Shown one piece after another: positions 35,729 to 46,832 of a stretch of 64,000 bases of DNA. A model generated the notes under the pieces. It was not told the DNA's origin. It was given only the letters and a program-made list of their open reading frames with translations, and ran no database searches. Numbering within the stretch: position 1 is the first letter of the stretch; every line of letters starts with the position of its first letter. Source of the stretch: Aspidapion aeneum (lineage: Eukaryota > Arthropoda > Insecta > Coleoptera > Brentidae); assembly GCA_963576565.1 (NCBI GenBank), contig OY755042.1:109917314-109981313 (forward strand), read 5' to 3'. A program made the position numbers and the translations under genes.

Positions 35729-36356
35729 TTAGGCTTTAATTACCTCAATAAGGATAGGATAATGAATATTATCATCATATTCACAATTATCCAAAAGAAC
35801 TAATCTTTTTTGCCATACCACATCATTGTAACTCATAACTTTCCTGCACGAAAAACCTCTTGCTTCCGATTGTAATATAAAGCTGTCCAAAGTTGTGCCC
35901 CTTTGAGAAGCCATGACTAGGGCCATTCCATCTTTGGCAAGGTAATTTTCTAGAGAAATTATGAAATCGGCTCTAGCATCATAAAAAAACAAACAGTCTG
36001 CAGATATGATAACGTTAAACTGATCGTATTTGTCTTTTCTGTCTACCCATTTTAAAATGGCACAGTGTGTTGGACAAGAAAAAACATTGCACTACAAAAT
36101 TGAATCTACATTTTCTATTGAAGTTTTATTTCCATCACTGACTAGTACCTTGTTTGCTTGACCATATTTGGCAACAAATAACCCAGCAAGACAAGACATG
36201 CCACCACCAAGTTCTAAAATATTTTTATTGTCAAAAATACTGATATTTGAGCACACATAATATGTCAATGTCTCTTCTGAATACCAAAACCAAACATTCC
36301 CTGTATTATTAAAACCTTTGAGATACTTTGCAGAAAAGGTACATTTTCTATGACAT
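35729..36356 (-). pseudogene. CAMKMT catalytic-exon duplicate, unit 3 (nonsense codon)
   Basis: A 628-bp unit in which one base change turns the conserved GAG of ILECNVFSC into TAG (36092-36094), splitting the frame. The rest stays closely similar to the neighbouring units, which suggests recent duplication or gene conversion. Confidence 0.85.
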
Positions 36357-36984
36357 TTAGGCTTTAATTACCTCAATAAGGATAGGATAATGAATATTAT
36401 CATCATATTCACAATTATCCAAAAGAGCTAATCTTTTTTGCGATACCACATCATTGTAATTCATAACTTTCCTGCACGAAAAACCTCTTGCTTCCGAATG
36501 TAATATAAAGCTGTCCAAAGTTGTGCTCCTTTGAGGAGCCATGACTAGGGCCATTCCATGTTTGGCAAAATCATTATCTAGAGAAGTTCTGAAATCAGCT
36601 CTAGCATCATCAAAAAACAAACAGTCTGCAGATATGATAACGTTAAACTGATCGTATTTGTCTTTTCTGTCAGCCCATTTTAAAATGGCACAGTGTGTTG
36701 GACAAGAAAAGACATTGCACTCCAAAATTGAATCCACATTTTCTATTGAAGTTTTATTTCCATCAGTGACTAGCACCTTGTTTGCTTTACCATATTTGGC
36801 AACAAATAACCCAGCAAGACAAGACACACCACCACCAAGTTCTAAAACATTTTTATTGTCAAAAATACTGATGTTTGAGCACACATAATATGTCAATGTC
36901 TCTTCCGAATGCCAAAACCAAACATTCCCTGTATTATTAAAACCTATGAGATACTTTGCAGAAAAGGTACATTTTCTATGACAT
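36357..36984 (-). pseudogene. CAMKMT catalytic-exon duplicate, unit 2
   Basis: A 628-bp unit abutting the parental exon stop codon. Its frame is open through CTFSAKYLIGFNNTGNVWFW and the SAM-binding glycine motif to PILIEVIKA-stop. The conserved CxWPSEE of the parent has become WFWHSEE, shared with other units, so the extra units descend from one altered copy. Confidence 0.85.
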
Positions 36985-39900
36985 TTAGGCTTTAATTACC
37001 TCAATAAGGATAGGATAATGAATATTATCATCATATTCACAATTATCCAATAGAGCTAATCTTTTTTGCCACACCACATCATTGTATTTCATAACTTTCC
37101 TGCACGAAAAACCTCTTGCTTCCGATTGTAATATAAAGCTATCCAAAGTTGTGCCCCTTTGAGGAGCCATGACTAGGGCCATTCCATCTTTGGCAAGGTA
37201 ATTTTCTAGAGAAGTTATGAAATCGGCTCTAGCATCATCAAAAAACAAACAGTCTGCAGATATGATAACGTTAAACTGATCGTATTTGTCTTTTCTGTCT
37301 GCCCACTTTAAAATGGCACAGTGTGTTGGACAAGAAAAGACATTGCACTCCAAAATTGAATCTACATTTTCTATTGAAGTTTTATTTCCATCAGTGACTA
37401 GCACCTTGTTTGCTTGACCATATTTGGCAACAAATAGCCCAGCAAGACAAGACATGCCACCACCAAGTTCTAAAACATTTTTATTGTCAAAAATACTGAT
37501 GTTTGAGCATACATAATATGTCAATGTCTCTTCCGAAGGCCAAATACAAACATTGCCTGTATTATTAAAACCCATGAGGTCTTCCGCAGAAAAAGTACGA
37601 TTCCTATGACCGACGTTTACAAAAAATTCAGTACTATCGATTGATATGGAGTATTTGAACCAGGTTCTTTTTGATATAGGAGGCGTTACATTTTGAGCAG
37701 GTACAGTTGTTAGTTCTTGCGTTTCCAGCAGCATAAAGGAAGATATTCGTCGAACTGATATTTCATCTGTGGGACTGGAAGGTTGACTCCCTGCGGGACT
37801 CTAAAATAAAACGACAAATAAACTATAAAACAAAATCAGGATGTTATGGTTGACAATCCAGACAAACATGCTTGGTACCTACTGTATTCAAAATTTGGAG
37901 AAAACTTAATCAAAAAGATATAATTTTTGAGCAACATAAAAAAATGTATTACCTGGATAATGCACTTTTTGTTTCTTTTTTAATTTTTTCCAAACTTTTT
38001 TAGGATTTGTTTTAAAAAAATCAAAATTTTTGTCATTTTTTTTTGCTATGTACAGGGTGTTTTAAAATTCAATAACATAATTTTGAAGTTGCACTCCTTA
38101 AGTGATTTCAAGACAAAAAGTTTATATAAACATAGGTCTGCAAAGGCTTATTTTGAAGATACAGGGTGTAATTTATTTTTTAGTTTATAGCTTGTGCAGT
38201 TTTTGACCTTTTTAGCACAAATTGGACGCGTATATTTAGCGTTAGGCACCACACTATTAGACATGCCAAATTATAGTACAAAGCTATGGGGTGATACTTT
38301 TTTAGGGGTCATGTCGCCTTTTCCCCCGATTTTGAAACAAGAAATAAAATCCTTGTTTAATAAATGATCCAGTACGTTATATGTCGAGTATTATGAAAAT
38401 AAACAAAAAAAAATATCTCCAAAACTAAGTGTTCGTGGAACTATGTTAATTTGAAATGAACTTTTTGTCTTAAAATTATTCAAGGAATTTAATATTAAGA
38501 TTACTATATTATTTAATTTTGAAACACCCTGTACCTATATCGAAAACTTTTTTTATTTCCACTCAAAAAAGGCCTTACTATCAAAGTGTGTTCTGTCTGA
38601 GCCACGATAACTTAAAAACCGATAAACCGATTTTAACCAAATTTAACATAAACATTTTGTGGTAGGTATCCGTGAATAAAGCCACTAAATTTTGGTGGGG
38701 GTGATGGACAACAAGGCTCTGCTACAGAATAGCGCCTTACAAAATAGCGCTGCTACAAATTGGCGCTATCACAAAATAGCGCGCATCAAAATAGCGCCAA
38801 CAAAATAGCGCTGCTTCAAAATAGCGCTGCTACAAAATGGCGTCTTACAAAATAGCGCCTTACAAAACCGCGCTGCTAGAAAATAGCGCGTATCAAGACA
38901 GCGCTGCTACAAAATGGCGCTGCTTCAAAAAAGCGCTGCTACAAAATAGCGTCTTATGACATCACTTGCCACTCCCTATAACCTCTTTCTAACAAATTTA
39001 AAAAAAAATCCTTGACTTTTTCTTGCAATTCTAGAGGATGCAAAACCGAACCGTACCGAACCGGGATCCTAGAGGTTGTAAAACCAAAGCGAACCAAACC
39101 GAAACTTCGGTTCGATTCGGTTTCAAACCCTCTAGGATCGCGAGAAAAAGTCAGGGAAGTTTTTTTTTTATATGGTATAAAAAGACCCCTCGTCGCCGAA
39201 AAGATGCTTTTTTTAATGCTTTTTTAAATGTCGCTGTTTTTATTAGATGTCGTTATTTTGCAGCAGCGCTTGTTTGATGCGTGCTATTTTATGACAGCGC
39301 TATTTTGTAGCAGCGCTATTTTGTAGCAGTGCTATTTTTTAAGGCGCTATTTTGATGCGCGCTGTTTTGTAGCACCGCCATTTTAGAGTGGCGCTATTCT
39401 GTAGCAGCGCCATTTTGTAAGACGCTATTTTGTTGCACGCTATTTTGTAAGAGGATGATTCTACAAAAATGGTGCTGTGGAGTGGGAATGCATATTTTTC
39501 AAACACATACTGCACATGAAGCATAGTTTTAGTTATAAGATTTAAAACGAAATGTTTTCTTTATAGAGCATTTGAGTTTATTGTATAAAAAAAATTGCAA
39601 GTTTATAATTTTTTTTATTACAAAGCAAATACCTCATTCCTCTGGTGTAGTCCCAAACCAAATATTAAAAACTCAAATTGAAAAAAATATCCTAATAAAT
39701 AATATTTAACCAAGTCTTAACTATTTATCAAAAAATTGATAAAACTTAAGTTTGCAGTCATATTTTTGAAAATCCGAATTTATATCTTCTCCGGAAAATT
39801 TTACAATTTTAAACGTGCTCCATTTTTAATAACACAATATTTGTGAATACCACCGGTTAATTTCTAGAGAAAGAGACGGCCCTGGATATCTAATTTACTT

Positions 39901-41469
39901 GTGAGGGTGACAAGTTGTGACAGATAATGTCAACTTTAGTTTGGTTTAAGTTATAGATCTTTTTATATTCGGCAGGAAATTAGTTTTTTTCGGAGAAATC
40001 AAAAAGGAACGCTTCAATTATCATTCCTCTGGTAAGCAAATATTCGACTGATATCAATAGTATAATTTTTGTGTTAATTGTTTTAAAATTATAAGTATAG
40101 GAACTTTGTTTCTATAAAACTTAAGTTAAGTAGTCTAAATAGATCTTGATTTAAATTGGAAAATCATTAAAAAACTCATTCCTCTGGTACTCATCCCTCT
40201 GGAATTTTTATGCAATAATTCCTAAAATTCGGGAAAATAAATGTTTCTTAGCTTACACCTAATTAGTTACATAAATTTATAAAAATAAAATTATTTACTG
40301 TGCTGTACTGTTATTTAAAGGCAATGACCAAAAATGATATCCATATAGCCCACTTTTGGTAGAAGCATCCAAGATCGTTATTTTATAACATCGCTATTTT
40401 GTAGCAACGCTTTTTTGTAGGGCGCTATTCTGTAGCAGAACCGGACAGCAAGAGGGTCGAGGAACTGTTCAAATATTTTAAAAAGTCTTGATTCAAGAAC
40501 AGCAGCTAGCAAAACGAGGTTTTCAAATTTAGATTAAGAATTAGTTTCAAAAATATTTGTCATAAAATTCAATTTTGTGAGGTGAACAGTTTTCAAAATA
40601 ATGTTTAAAAAATCATATCTTACAAACCACAGCAGCTATTTAAATTTATACCCTGTTTCCACCAATGCATGCCCACCCCGATTCAAAAAACGCATCACGT
40701 GATGGCCCATGGATTTGCACCGGTTTTAAATGCTGTGTCACCTGATGCGTTTTTTGAATCGGGGTGGGCATGCATTGGTGGAAACAGGGTATTAGTGTCT
40801 CGTCATCGAAGAAATAATTTATTTGATGGTCTCGTTACGCAGCCCACGATCGTTGGCTGCGTCTCGTTAGTGTTCGCCAGTCACAATTTTTGAAAAAAAG
40901 AAAAAATAACAGTTGCTTGTTTTTGGTGTTTGTATCTGAATTATTTTTTTCCTTTTATCTAAGAATAAAATATTGCATTTATTAAAAAAACATATGTCTA
41001 TGTAGATTATTCATTACATATGCTTGTAGTAAAAATTTGGTGCTTTGGGTAATAAAGCGAATTGCAACAACATTAAAAAATAATACTTACATTAATTAAA
41101 AAAACACTAGTTCACTACATAATTAAACACAAATAAACACATGCCAAAAAATAAGCCAAACTGGTCTCTGAAATTGGCAGAGAATAGACCAAATTCCACC
41201 ACAAAAACTTCACAATAATTAGTGCTTTCATAGCACTAACAATAGTGAAATTTTCATGTGGAATTCGAACTGCTAACTGCAAATTTCACAGGCCGTAAAC
41301 TGGTTAAGTATGGTGAACAGAGAGGTGGGAATACCTTTAAAGCATTGGCTAGGATAGCCCACCTTCTTCGAGCGACCTTTTTCTTTTGGGTACCATGGAT
41401 AAGTGACGGCACTTCAATGTCAATGTCAAAAATTTTCTTACTAGCTGCTAGATCGGTAGATTGGTCCAT
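36985..41469 (-). CDS. Camkmt: Calmodulin-lysine N-methyltransferase
   Basis: Two coding exons, 41469-41335 (MDQSTDLAAS...RRRWAILANALK) and 37800-36985, join in phase 0 (AAG|AGT) to give 316 residues, close to the vertebrate length. The enzyme trimethylates calmodulin Lys115 (family knowledge). Diagnostic motifs are RRRWAILANALK, VRRISSFMLLE, SAEDLMGFNNTGNVCIWPSE, the SAM-binding VLELGGGMSCLAGLFVAKYG and LVTDGNKTSIENV. SADCLFFDD and LVMAPQRGTTLDSF follow. The last exon holds the whole methyltransferase domain and its stop codon. It is followed without a gap by four 628-bp duplicates of its 3' three-quarters. The 3.5-kb intron contains the 38051 and 38716 elements and a 139-bp MITE. Confidence 0.93.
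38051..38533. mobile_element. TACAGGGTGT-ended TIR element
   Basis: TACAGGGTGTTTTAAAATT at 38051 is inverted, with minor changes, ending at 38533 (GAAACACCCTGTA). It is 483 bp and noncoding. It shares its terminal 10 bp with the foldbacks at 997 and 45052 but has a different interior. I see no clear target duplication. Confidence 0.75.
38716..40441. mobile_element. Element with opposed arrays of AAATAGCGC units
   Basis: The ends TCTGCTACAGAATAGCGCC are inverted. The left side (38720-38955) is about 15 tandem units of TACAAAATAGCGCTGC type. The right side (39260-39450, continuing 40375-40441) is the same unit in opposite orientation. The centre (39030-39150) is a palindrome around CCGAAACTTCGG. 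A 918-bp MITE (39453-40370) has inserted into the right array. Small frames here are repeat artefacts. Confidence 0.8.
39453..40370. mobile_element. 918-bp MITE, GGATnATTCTAC ends, copy B
   Basis: This is a near-identical relative of 15357-16273, here flanked by AAGA (39449-39452 and 40371-40374). The different 4-bp duplication at each site indicates independent insertion. It is nested within the AAATAGCGC-array element. Confidence 0.88.
40651..40789. mobile_element. 139-bp MITE with TA target duplication
   Basis: CCCTGTTTCCACCAATGCAT at 40651 is matched inversely at 40789. The arms are about 48 bp and nearly perfect (through CCGATTCAAAAAACGCATCA). TA flanks both ends. It lies in the CAMKMT intron. 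The TA duplication suggests a Tc1/mariner-type origin. Confidence 0.85.
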
Positions 41470-41859
41470 GTGTAAGGCATAGTTTTTTTTTTAAATTTAA
41501 TTCTGCCTAGAAGCCAAATTAAAATTAAATTTGTTAATTCCACTGGACCAAATCTATTGTGCTTTATTCCTTTGTGACGCGGATGGGAAACATAGCCCAG
41601 GATCCAACTGTAAGATTCACTGCGTCATTACAGTCACTGTAATACTAAAGCAAATGATTCCTCCCCTTCAGCAATGCAGTAATAAATTATTTGCTTTTCC
41701 AAATCTCTTTAATCCTAAGCATACACAGCTATGTATGATATCATACAGTAATTTTACTAGGACTTAAGGATCAAAAAATGTAATTTCGTTTTGACCATAT
41801 CCAGAATTGGTTAAAAATCTCTCAAAACTAAAAAATGTTTTATGGGTTGTTCCAGCGGC

Positions 41860-42070
41860 GTAGCGTGCATGACGGGCGGGGGGGGGGGGGGACAGCTAAA
41901 AAGGGGGCGAAATATTGCGACCAAAAAAAAAGGTCATCATGTCTTTAGTTTCCTTCACCGGTCCTGCTCCTTTATAAAGCTTAGGGCGCTTCGGGCACCC
42001 ATGGGACGCCAGTACCCTCGGGGCGAGGGGGGCGACAAAACCAGTTTTAATGATGTTAAAATAGATTTAA
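41860..42070. repeat. Repeat fragment related to 51315-51450
   Basis: GGCGTAGCGTGCATGACGGG, a G run, GACCAAAAAAAAAGGTCATC and ATGTCTTTAGTTTCCTTCAC occur here. The 51.3-kb element carries the same order (GGTGTAGCGTGCCTGA and so on). It is noncoding. Confidence 0.55.
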
Positions 42071-42691
42071 CGTTTTGGCCGAGATAAGTATCACACGTGT
42101 TTCTACAAATATAAGGAGTAAATAGTAAGATATTTATTTTCAAAACTGTTCCTTAAATACAACAAGGAGGCATTTTACTAACAGTGAAATACAGTAATAG
42201 TGACAGTTTTGCTTTTTTTGTTATTTAGACATTTAGGTAAATGTCACTTGTGTGAATATCACTGGTGTGAACTTTTAGAATGTTTTATTGACAACACTTT
42301 TAACATCATATCACATTAGTGACATTTTTTCTTATAAGTGTGCCCGTTTATGTACAGTCCACCTGCATTCCTGTCCTGTCCAGTTCACCTCCAGAAATGT
42401 GTTATTTGGGTGTATTTTGACCTATCTTAGCAATATCGTCGTGATGTCTGTCTGTGTGTGTGTATATCTGTCCGTAACACAATAGCTCCTAAACCGCTTA
42501 ACCGATTATCATAAAATGTTTAGGTAAAATAGTGTTCGACACTTTAACGAGCTGATTAGATTTTGGTCAAAATCCATTATTGCTGACAGTTTTTTGACAA
42601 TTAAAAAATGTTTAAAATATACAAACTTTTTAACGGAGTATCGCATCAATATGCAGTTTTAGAAATATAGTAGACTACATTTTGCTCAATA

Positions 42692-43675
42692 CAGTGAAGT
42701 CCGCTTATAACGAACCCGTTTATAGCGAACTTCTGGTTAATACGAACCTTGTTATTTATACAAAACGTCATCCATAAATACTCATGTACTGTCTTACTGG
42801 TTATAACGATCCCGCTTATAGCGAACTCCCGGATATAGCGAAACTAAATTTTAATAATCTAGATTATGTCTTTTTCTTTTAAAACGAACTTTATATAAGC
42901 AGACAATGGGCGTTTTCACACTAGACGATACGACAACGACAAGAATGGTTGCAAAGACATGCACAAGACCCAGAATTTGATCACGAGTATGAATTCAATA
43001 ATGATATGTTTGATTTAGTAGAAGAACAAGCTAAGAGAAAAATGTGTGACTTCGACTTTAACAATTATGTGACTATTGATAAAGACATTGTAGCAAGAGA
43101 AACGTTGACTGATGAGCAAATTGTAATCTCTCCGTAACCTCAAACATGGTTTCAAGTGATAATGACGAAGATAATGATGATCCTGTTCAAGATAATTCTG
43201 TTGAAGTTACTAAGGTTTATGTTCCAACAATTCGTGAAATGAAAAACAAAATTTCGGAAACTGGTAATTTTTTGGAATTACGCCAAGTTCCTGATAAAAT
43301 ATGAGCATGATTTTGTAACCTTGAAAGCTATATAAACAGGGAATATTTTTAAGTAGAAATGTAAAAACAAAAATTATGGATTTCATAATAATAAAAAAAA
43401 AGATTTAGGCTTATTTTATGTATGTATTACATACCACCATATTATATACTTTACATATTTCTATGTATAACAATAATAATAAACATCTTTATTCGTACGT
43501 ATAAAAATTTATAGTATTTTTTGTAATATTTTTAGTTTTCTTAATCTTGGATACTATTGAAAAAAGAAACACAAAAAATTAAACAAAATTTATTTATTAC
43601 TGTTTATAACGAACCTCGGATATAACGAACCGTATTTAGCTCATTTTTGAGGTTCGTTATATCCGGACTTCACTG
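42692..43675. mobile_element. pogo/Tigger-like transposon, internally deleted
   Basis: The termini CAGTGAAGTCCGCTTATAAC and inverted GGTTCGTTATATCCGGACTT are of the pogo/Tigger type (CAGTnnAnnnC...ATAACGAA). The insertion is at a TA inside the 42400-43820 repeat; the right TA now reads TT. Subterminal TTATAGCGAAC motifs repeat. It retains only the C-terminal part of a transposase. Confidence 0.85.
42949..43300 (+). pseudogene. Remnant of pogo-like transposase C-terminus
   Basis: The short frame 42949-43137 (HEYEFNNDMFDLVEEQAKRK, DKDIVARETLTDEQIV) is followed, after a stop, by acidic DNDEDNDDPVQDNSVEV-like sequence. Such acidic, DEEIV-type tails are found in Tigger/Jerky-like transposases. 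The DDE domain and DNA-binding domain are absent. Confidence 0.6.
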
Positions 43676-44270
43676 TTATTTGTTTTATAACCAAAAACTT
43701 TGTAAGAGCTTCAGATTCTGAGATATATACAAAAAACTGTTTTCAAGGCTGATATAATATCATGCTTCACTTGAAATGTGCTAATAGGCTATCTAGGAAG
43801 GTACCAGATCCGTCATGGATTCATTTATTAATAATAAAAACAGTAGGTAGGTATTTTTTATCAATATTTTTTTGCTTATCTCAAAAAACATACAATTTTT
43901 CTTACGAATCAATGATGGGTCCATGTTTCATGCAAACTAGAAAAATTATAATTTAAATTAACAAAAAAAAAGAATAATAAAAAACCATTGTTACATATAA
44001 GTTCAAATAAAAGTATCAAGTTTTTAAATTGAAAAAAATCTTTTTTTTATAAAGCAATTTAGAGCAAAATTAATTTTGCATACATAAAAAAAATTATATC
44101 TCCTTTGAAAATGCAAACCGGGCCAAATTAATCGAGCCTCACAAGTGAAGGTGAGTTTTTATCTCCCCTAGAAATAACTGAAACCCCCAAAAACATCGAA
44201 TTTGGGACATCCTGTTTATGTTATTCAAATTAATTTAAAAAGCTTAGCTACCTAATAGTTAATAAATAGA

Positions 44271-44736
44271 GCTATGACAGATCTGATACCTTCCTAGCTA
44301 GCCTATTAGCACACTTCAAGTGAAGCTATGATAATCAGCCTTGTAAACAGTTTTTTGTAAATATCTCAGAAACTAAAGCTCCTACGAAGTTTTTGGTTAT
44401 AACACAAATTATTGAGCCAAATGAAGTCTACTATATTCCGAAAACTTCATATTGATGCAATGCTCTGTTAAAAAGTCGACATTTAAAAAAAAATTTAAGT
44501 GTCAAAAACCTGTCATTAGCATTAATGGATTTTGCCCAAAATCTAATCAGCTCGTTAGAGTGTCCAACAATATTTTTCCTGAAGATTTTATGAAAATCGG
44601 TTAAGCGGTTTAGCAGCTATCGTATTAGGATAGGTCAAAATACACCTAAATAACACATTTTCGGCGTTATCTCAAAAAAAAAATTTCGTCGAAACAATAC
44701 CTTCTCTAGCCATTGCTGTGCAGGCTAGAAAGGTAA
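44271..44736 (+). repeat. Dispersed GGATAGGTCAAAATA-family repeat, copy 4
   Basis: This is a nearly full plus-strand copy from ATGACAGATCTGATACC to GGCTAGAAAGGTA. It has lost the (CAGA)n segment between the AATCGG block and GGATAGGTC. Confidence 0.85.
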
Positions 44737-44844
44737 AAAATCTAACATTTTGGATTTCAAACTTTTTTTATAGGTAGAACCACTAAATCATCATAGTCAG
44801 AGATGGTCAAAACAAAATTGCCTAGTTGCTTGATATAGTTCAAA

Positions 44845-44915
44845 CTAGAGGCCCTCGATACATTTGACAATTGTTTTGGTGTAAAACAATTGTCAAATGT
44901 TTCGAGGGCCTCTAG
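44845..44915. mobile_element. 71-bp palindromic MITE
   Basis: Arms of about 32 bp (CTAGAGGCCCTCGATACATT and its inverse) surround a loop of about 6 bp. TTCAAA flanks both sides (44839-44844 and 44916-44921). Confidence 0.8.
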
Positions 44916-45051
44916 TTCAAACCAAGGTTTGACCCTTTATAACTTACAGCTAGATCTCGGGCTAACAAGGTTATTTTTAGTTGGAAAGCATGGACCAGTC
45001 TATTTATTTTTATATCCAACAAACATGCTTTTCCTGTGCATATGGACACTA

Positions 45052-46017
45052 TACAGGGTGTCCCAGAACTATGGTATATAGTAAAACTGTAGATTACTTG
45101 GATCAAAATATTAAGATTTAGCTACACTAGCCTTAGTTCAAAAGTTGATATTAGCCGAGATACAGAGTGTTTTTGGACTTGGGGTACAGGGTTTTTTGAC
45201 ATGAGCAATTCGATTTTGGTGCATATTGTACAGATTGTTATGTGGGTTGCTACCATTACATTAAAATCATTGTAACTTTTTTGTTCCTCAGTATATATAA
45301 GTTTTTATTTAAAATATGATTTTCCTCATCATTTTTATGCAAAAGTTATACTGTTTTAATGTCGCTCAAAGCAATGGTTTTCGAGATTTTTGCATTTAAA
45401 GGTTTTATTAAATGGGTAAAAAGTTATTAAAGAATGTAATAGGTGAATTAGGTACAGTCGGGGACTTTAAAATTCGGAAAATTAATTTGAACCAAAATAA
45501 AAAAATTGTGAATTTTACCTCTGTCTGTATACATACAAATTTAAAAATTTATATTTTTTAATTTCTTTAAATGATTAATTTTACATTACAACGGCAATTT
45601 AAAACGTCCCTGATTGTACATCACAAAATTTTTACCCATGCAATAAAAACTTTAAATGCAAATATCTTGAAATGTGTTACTCAGGGCGACATTAAAGTAT
45701 TTTGACTTTTTTACTTAAAAATAATGGAAAAAATCATATTTTTTTAATAAAAACACTGAGGCACAAAAAAGTACACCAATTTTAATGTAATACAGCGACC
45801 CAGAGAACACCCTGTACAATATAAATTAAATTTTTTACCGAAAACGAATTGCTAATCCCAAAAAGACCTCCACCACAAAATAAAAAAATTAAGTTTAACA
45901 CCCTTTATCTCAATTAATATCAACTTTTGGACAAAGGCAAGTGTAGCTAAATCTTAATATTTTGATCCAAGTAATCTACAGTTTTACTATGTACCATTAG
46001 TTCTGGGACACCCTGTA
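45052..46017. mobile_element. 966-bp foldback, TACAGGGTGTCCCAGAACTA ends
   Basis: TACAGGGTGTCCCAGAACTA at 45052 is inverted at 46017. The arms are strong for about 110 bp (GATTACTTGGATCAAAATAT and its inverse) and weaker matches continue toward the centre. It is noncoding. From 46020 to 49200 I see no genes. Confidence 0.85.
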
Positions 46018-46480
46018 TATACAAAGCTATTTTTATAAACTTATTAAAAGTTGAGCCAAATTTAATTAGAGTTCAGGCCAGCTGGCAAACTGCATGTCAT
46101 TTTTTTAATATCCAGACACCGCAGGTAATTCTCCAGCCGATTAATTATACAGAGTATTGATAAAGTATGTGGTGGTAATGTGTGTCTTTACTCTGTATTC
46201 AACTTTGGGATAAAAAATTCATACAAAATACATACAGTTAAGGGTGTTAAAGTTTTAATAAGATTTTTCTAGTTCTCCTTTTACTCTTATAGTATGCAGT
46301 TAGAGATATTCAGTGTTAAATTAGATTAGATTATGTTTATTAATTTCAAAAAGTATCTAAATATTACATTGCAATTATGTTATTCTTATTGCACATTTAA
46401 AGATTTCCAAGAAGCTAATTAATAGCAAAAATGTTGTACACTTCCTAATATTAAGGAGCAAATTCATATTTTTGTTGGTT

Positions 46481-46575
46481 CTGTCATGTCCTGCCAAGTT
46501 CTGCTAGGTCCTGCCAGGTCCTGCCAAGTCCGGCCAAGTCTTGGCAGGTCCTGCCATGTCCTACCAGGTGCTGTC
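46481..46575. repeat. 11-bp minisatellite (CAGGTCCTGCC)
   Basis: About eight degenerate 11-bp units of CCTGCCAGGTC/CCTGCCAAGTC type. It also yields a short Trp-Gln-Asp-Leu-rich minus-strand frame, which is an artefact of the repeat. Confidence 0.85.
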
Positions 46576-46783
46576 AATAATTTTGTCAAGGATTTTGTAC
46601 AGGTTCTCGACAGATTGATCAGCCACTCATAGAATTCTACAAAAAGCATCCTTAAATCTAAGATTTGTGTTGAAATATTATAATATAGTCTTTGCAATAA
46701 GGCTAGTCCTTTTGTTTAATCACCCCGTAATTCTGGTAACAAAACGCACGTGTATTCTTAATTCAGTTTTAAACCACAGGTTC

Positions 46784-46832
46784 CTAAGGTAACTGATAAT
46801 GGATGCTGCGAAACTAATTATCAGTTACCTTA
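46784..46832. repeat. Small hairpin
   Basis: TAAGGTAACTGATAAT is inverted as ATTATCAGTTACCTTA with a loop of about 17 bp. Probably a residual MITE. Confidence 0.6.

Larger units (their letters stand above)
42400..43820 (-). repeat. Dispersed GGATAGGTCAAAATA-family repeat, copy 3 (interrupted)
   Basis: This is an inverted copy of the 7504-8238 family, from GTGTATTTTGACCTATCTTA to GGTACCAGATCCGTCATGG. It is split by the pogo-like element at 42692-43675. Alignment to copy 4 shows where the flanking pieces join. Confidence 0.85.
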
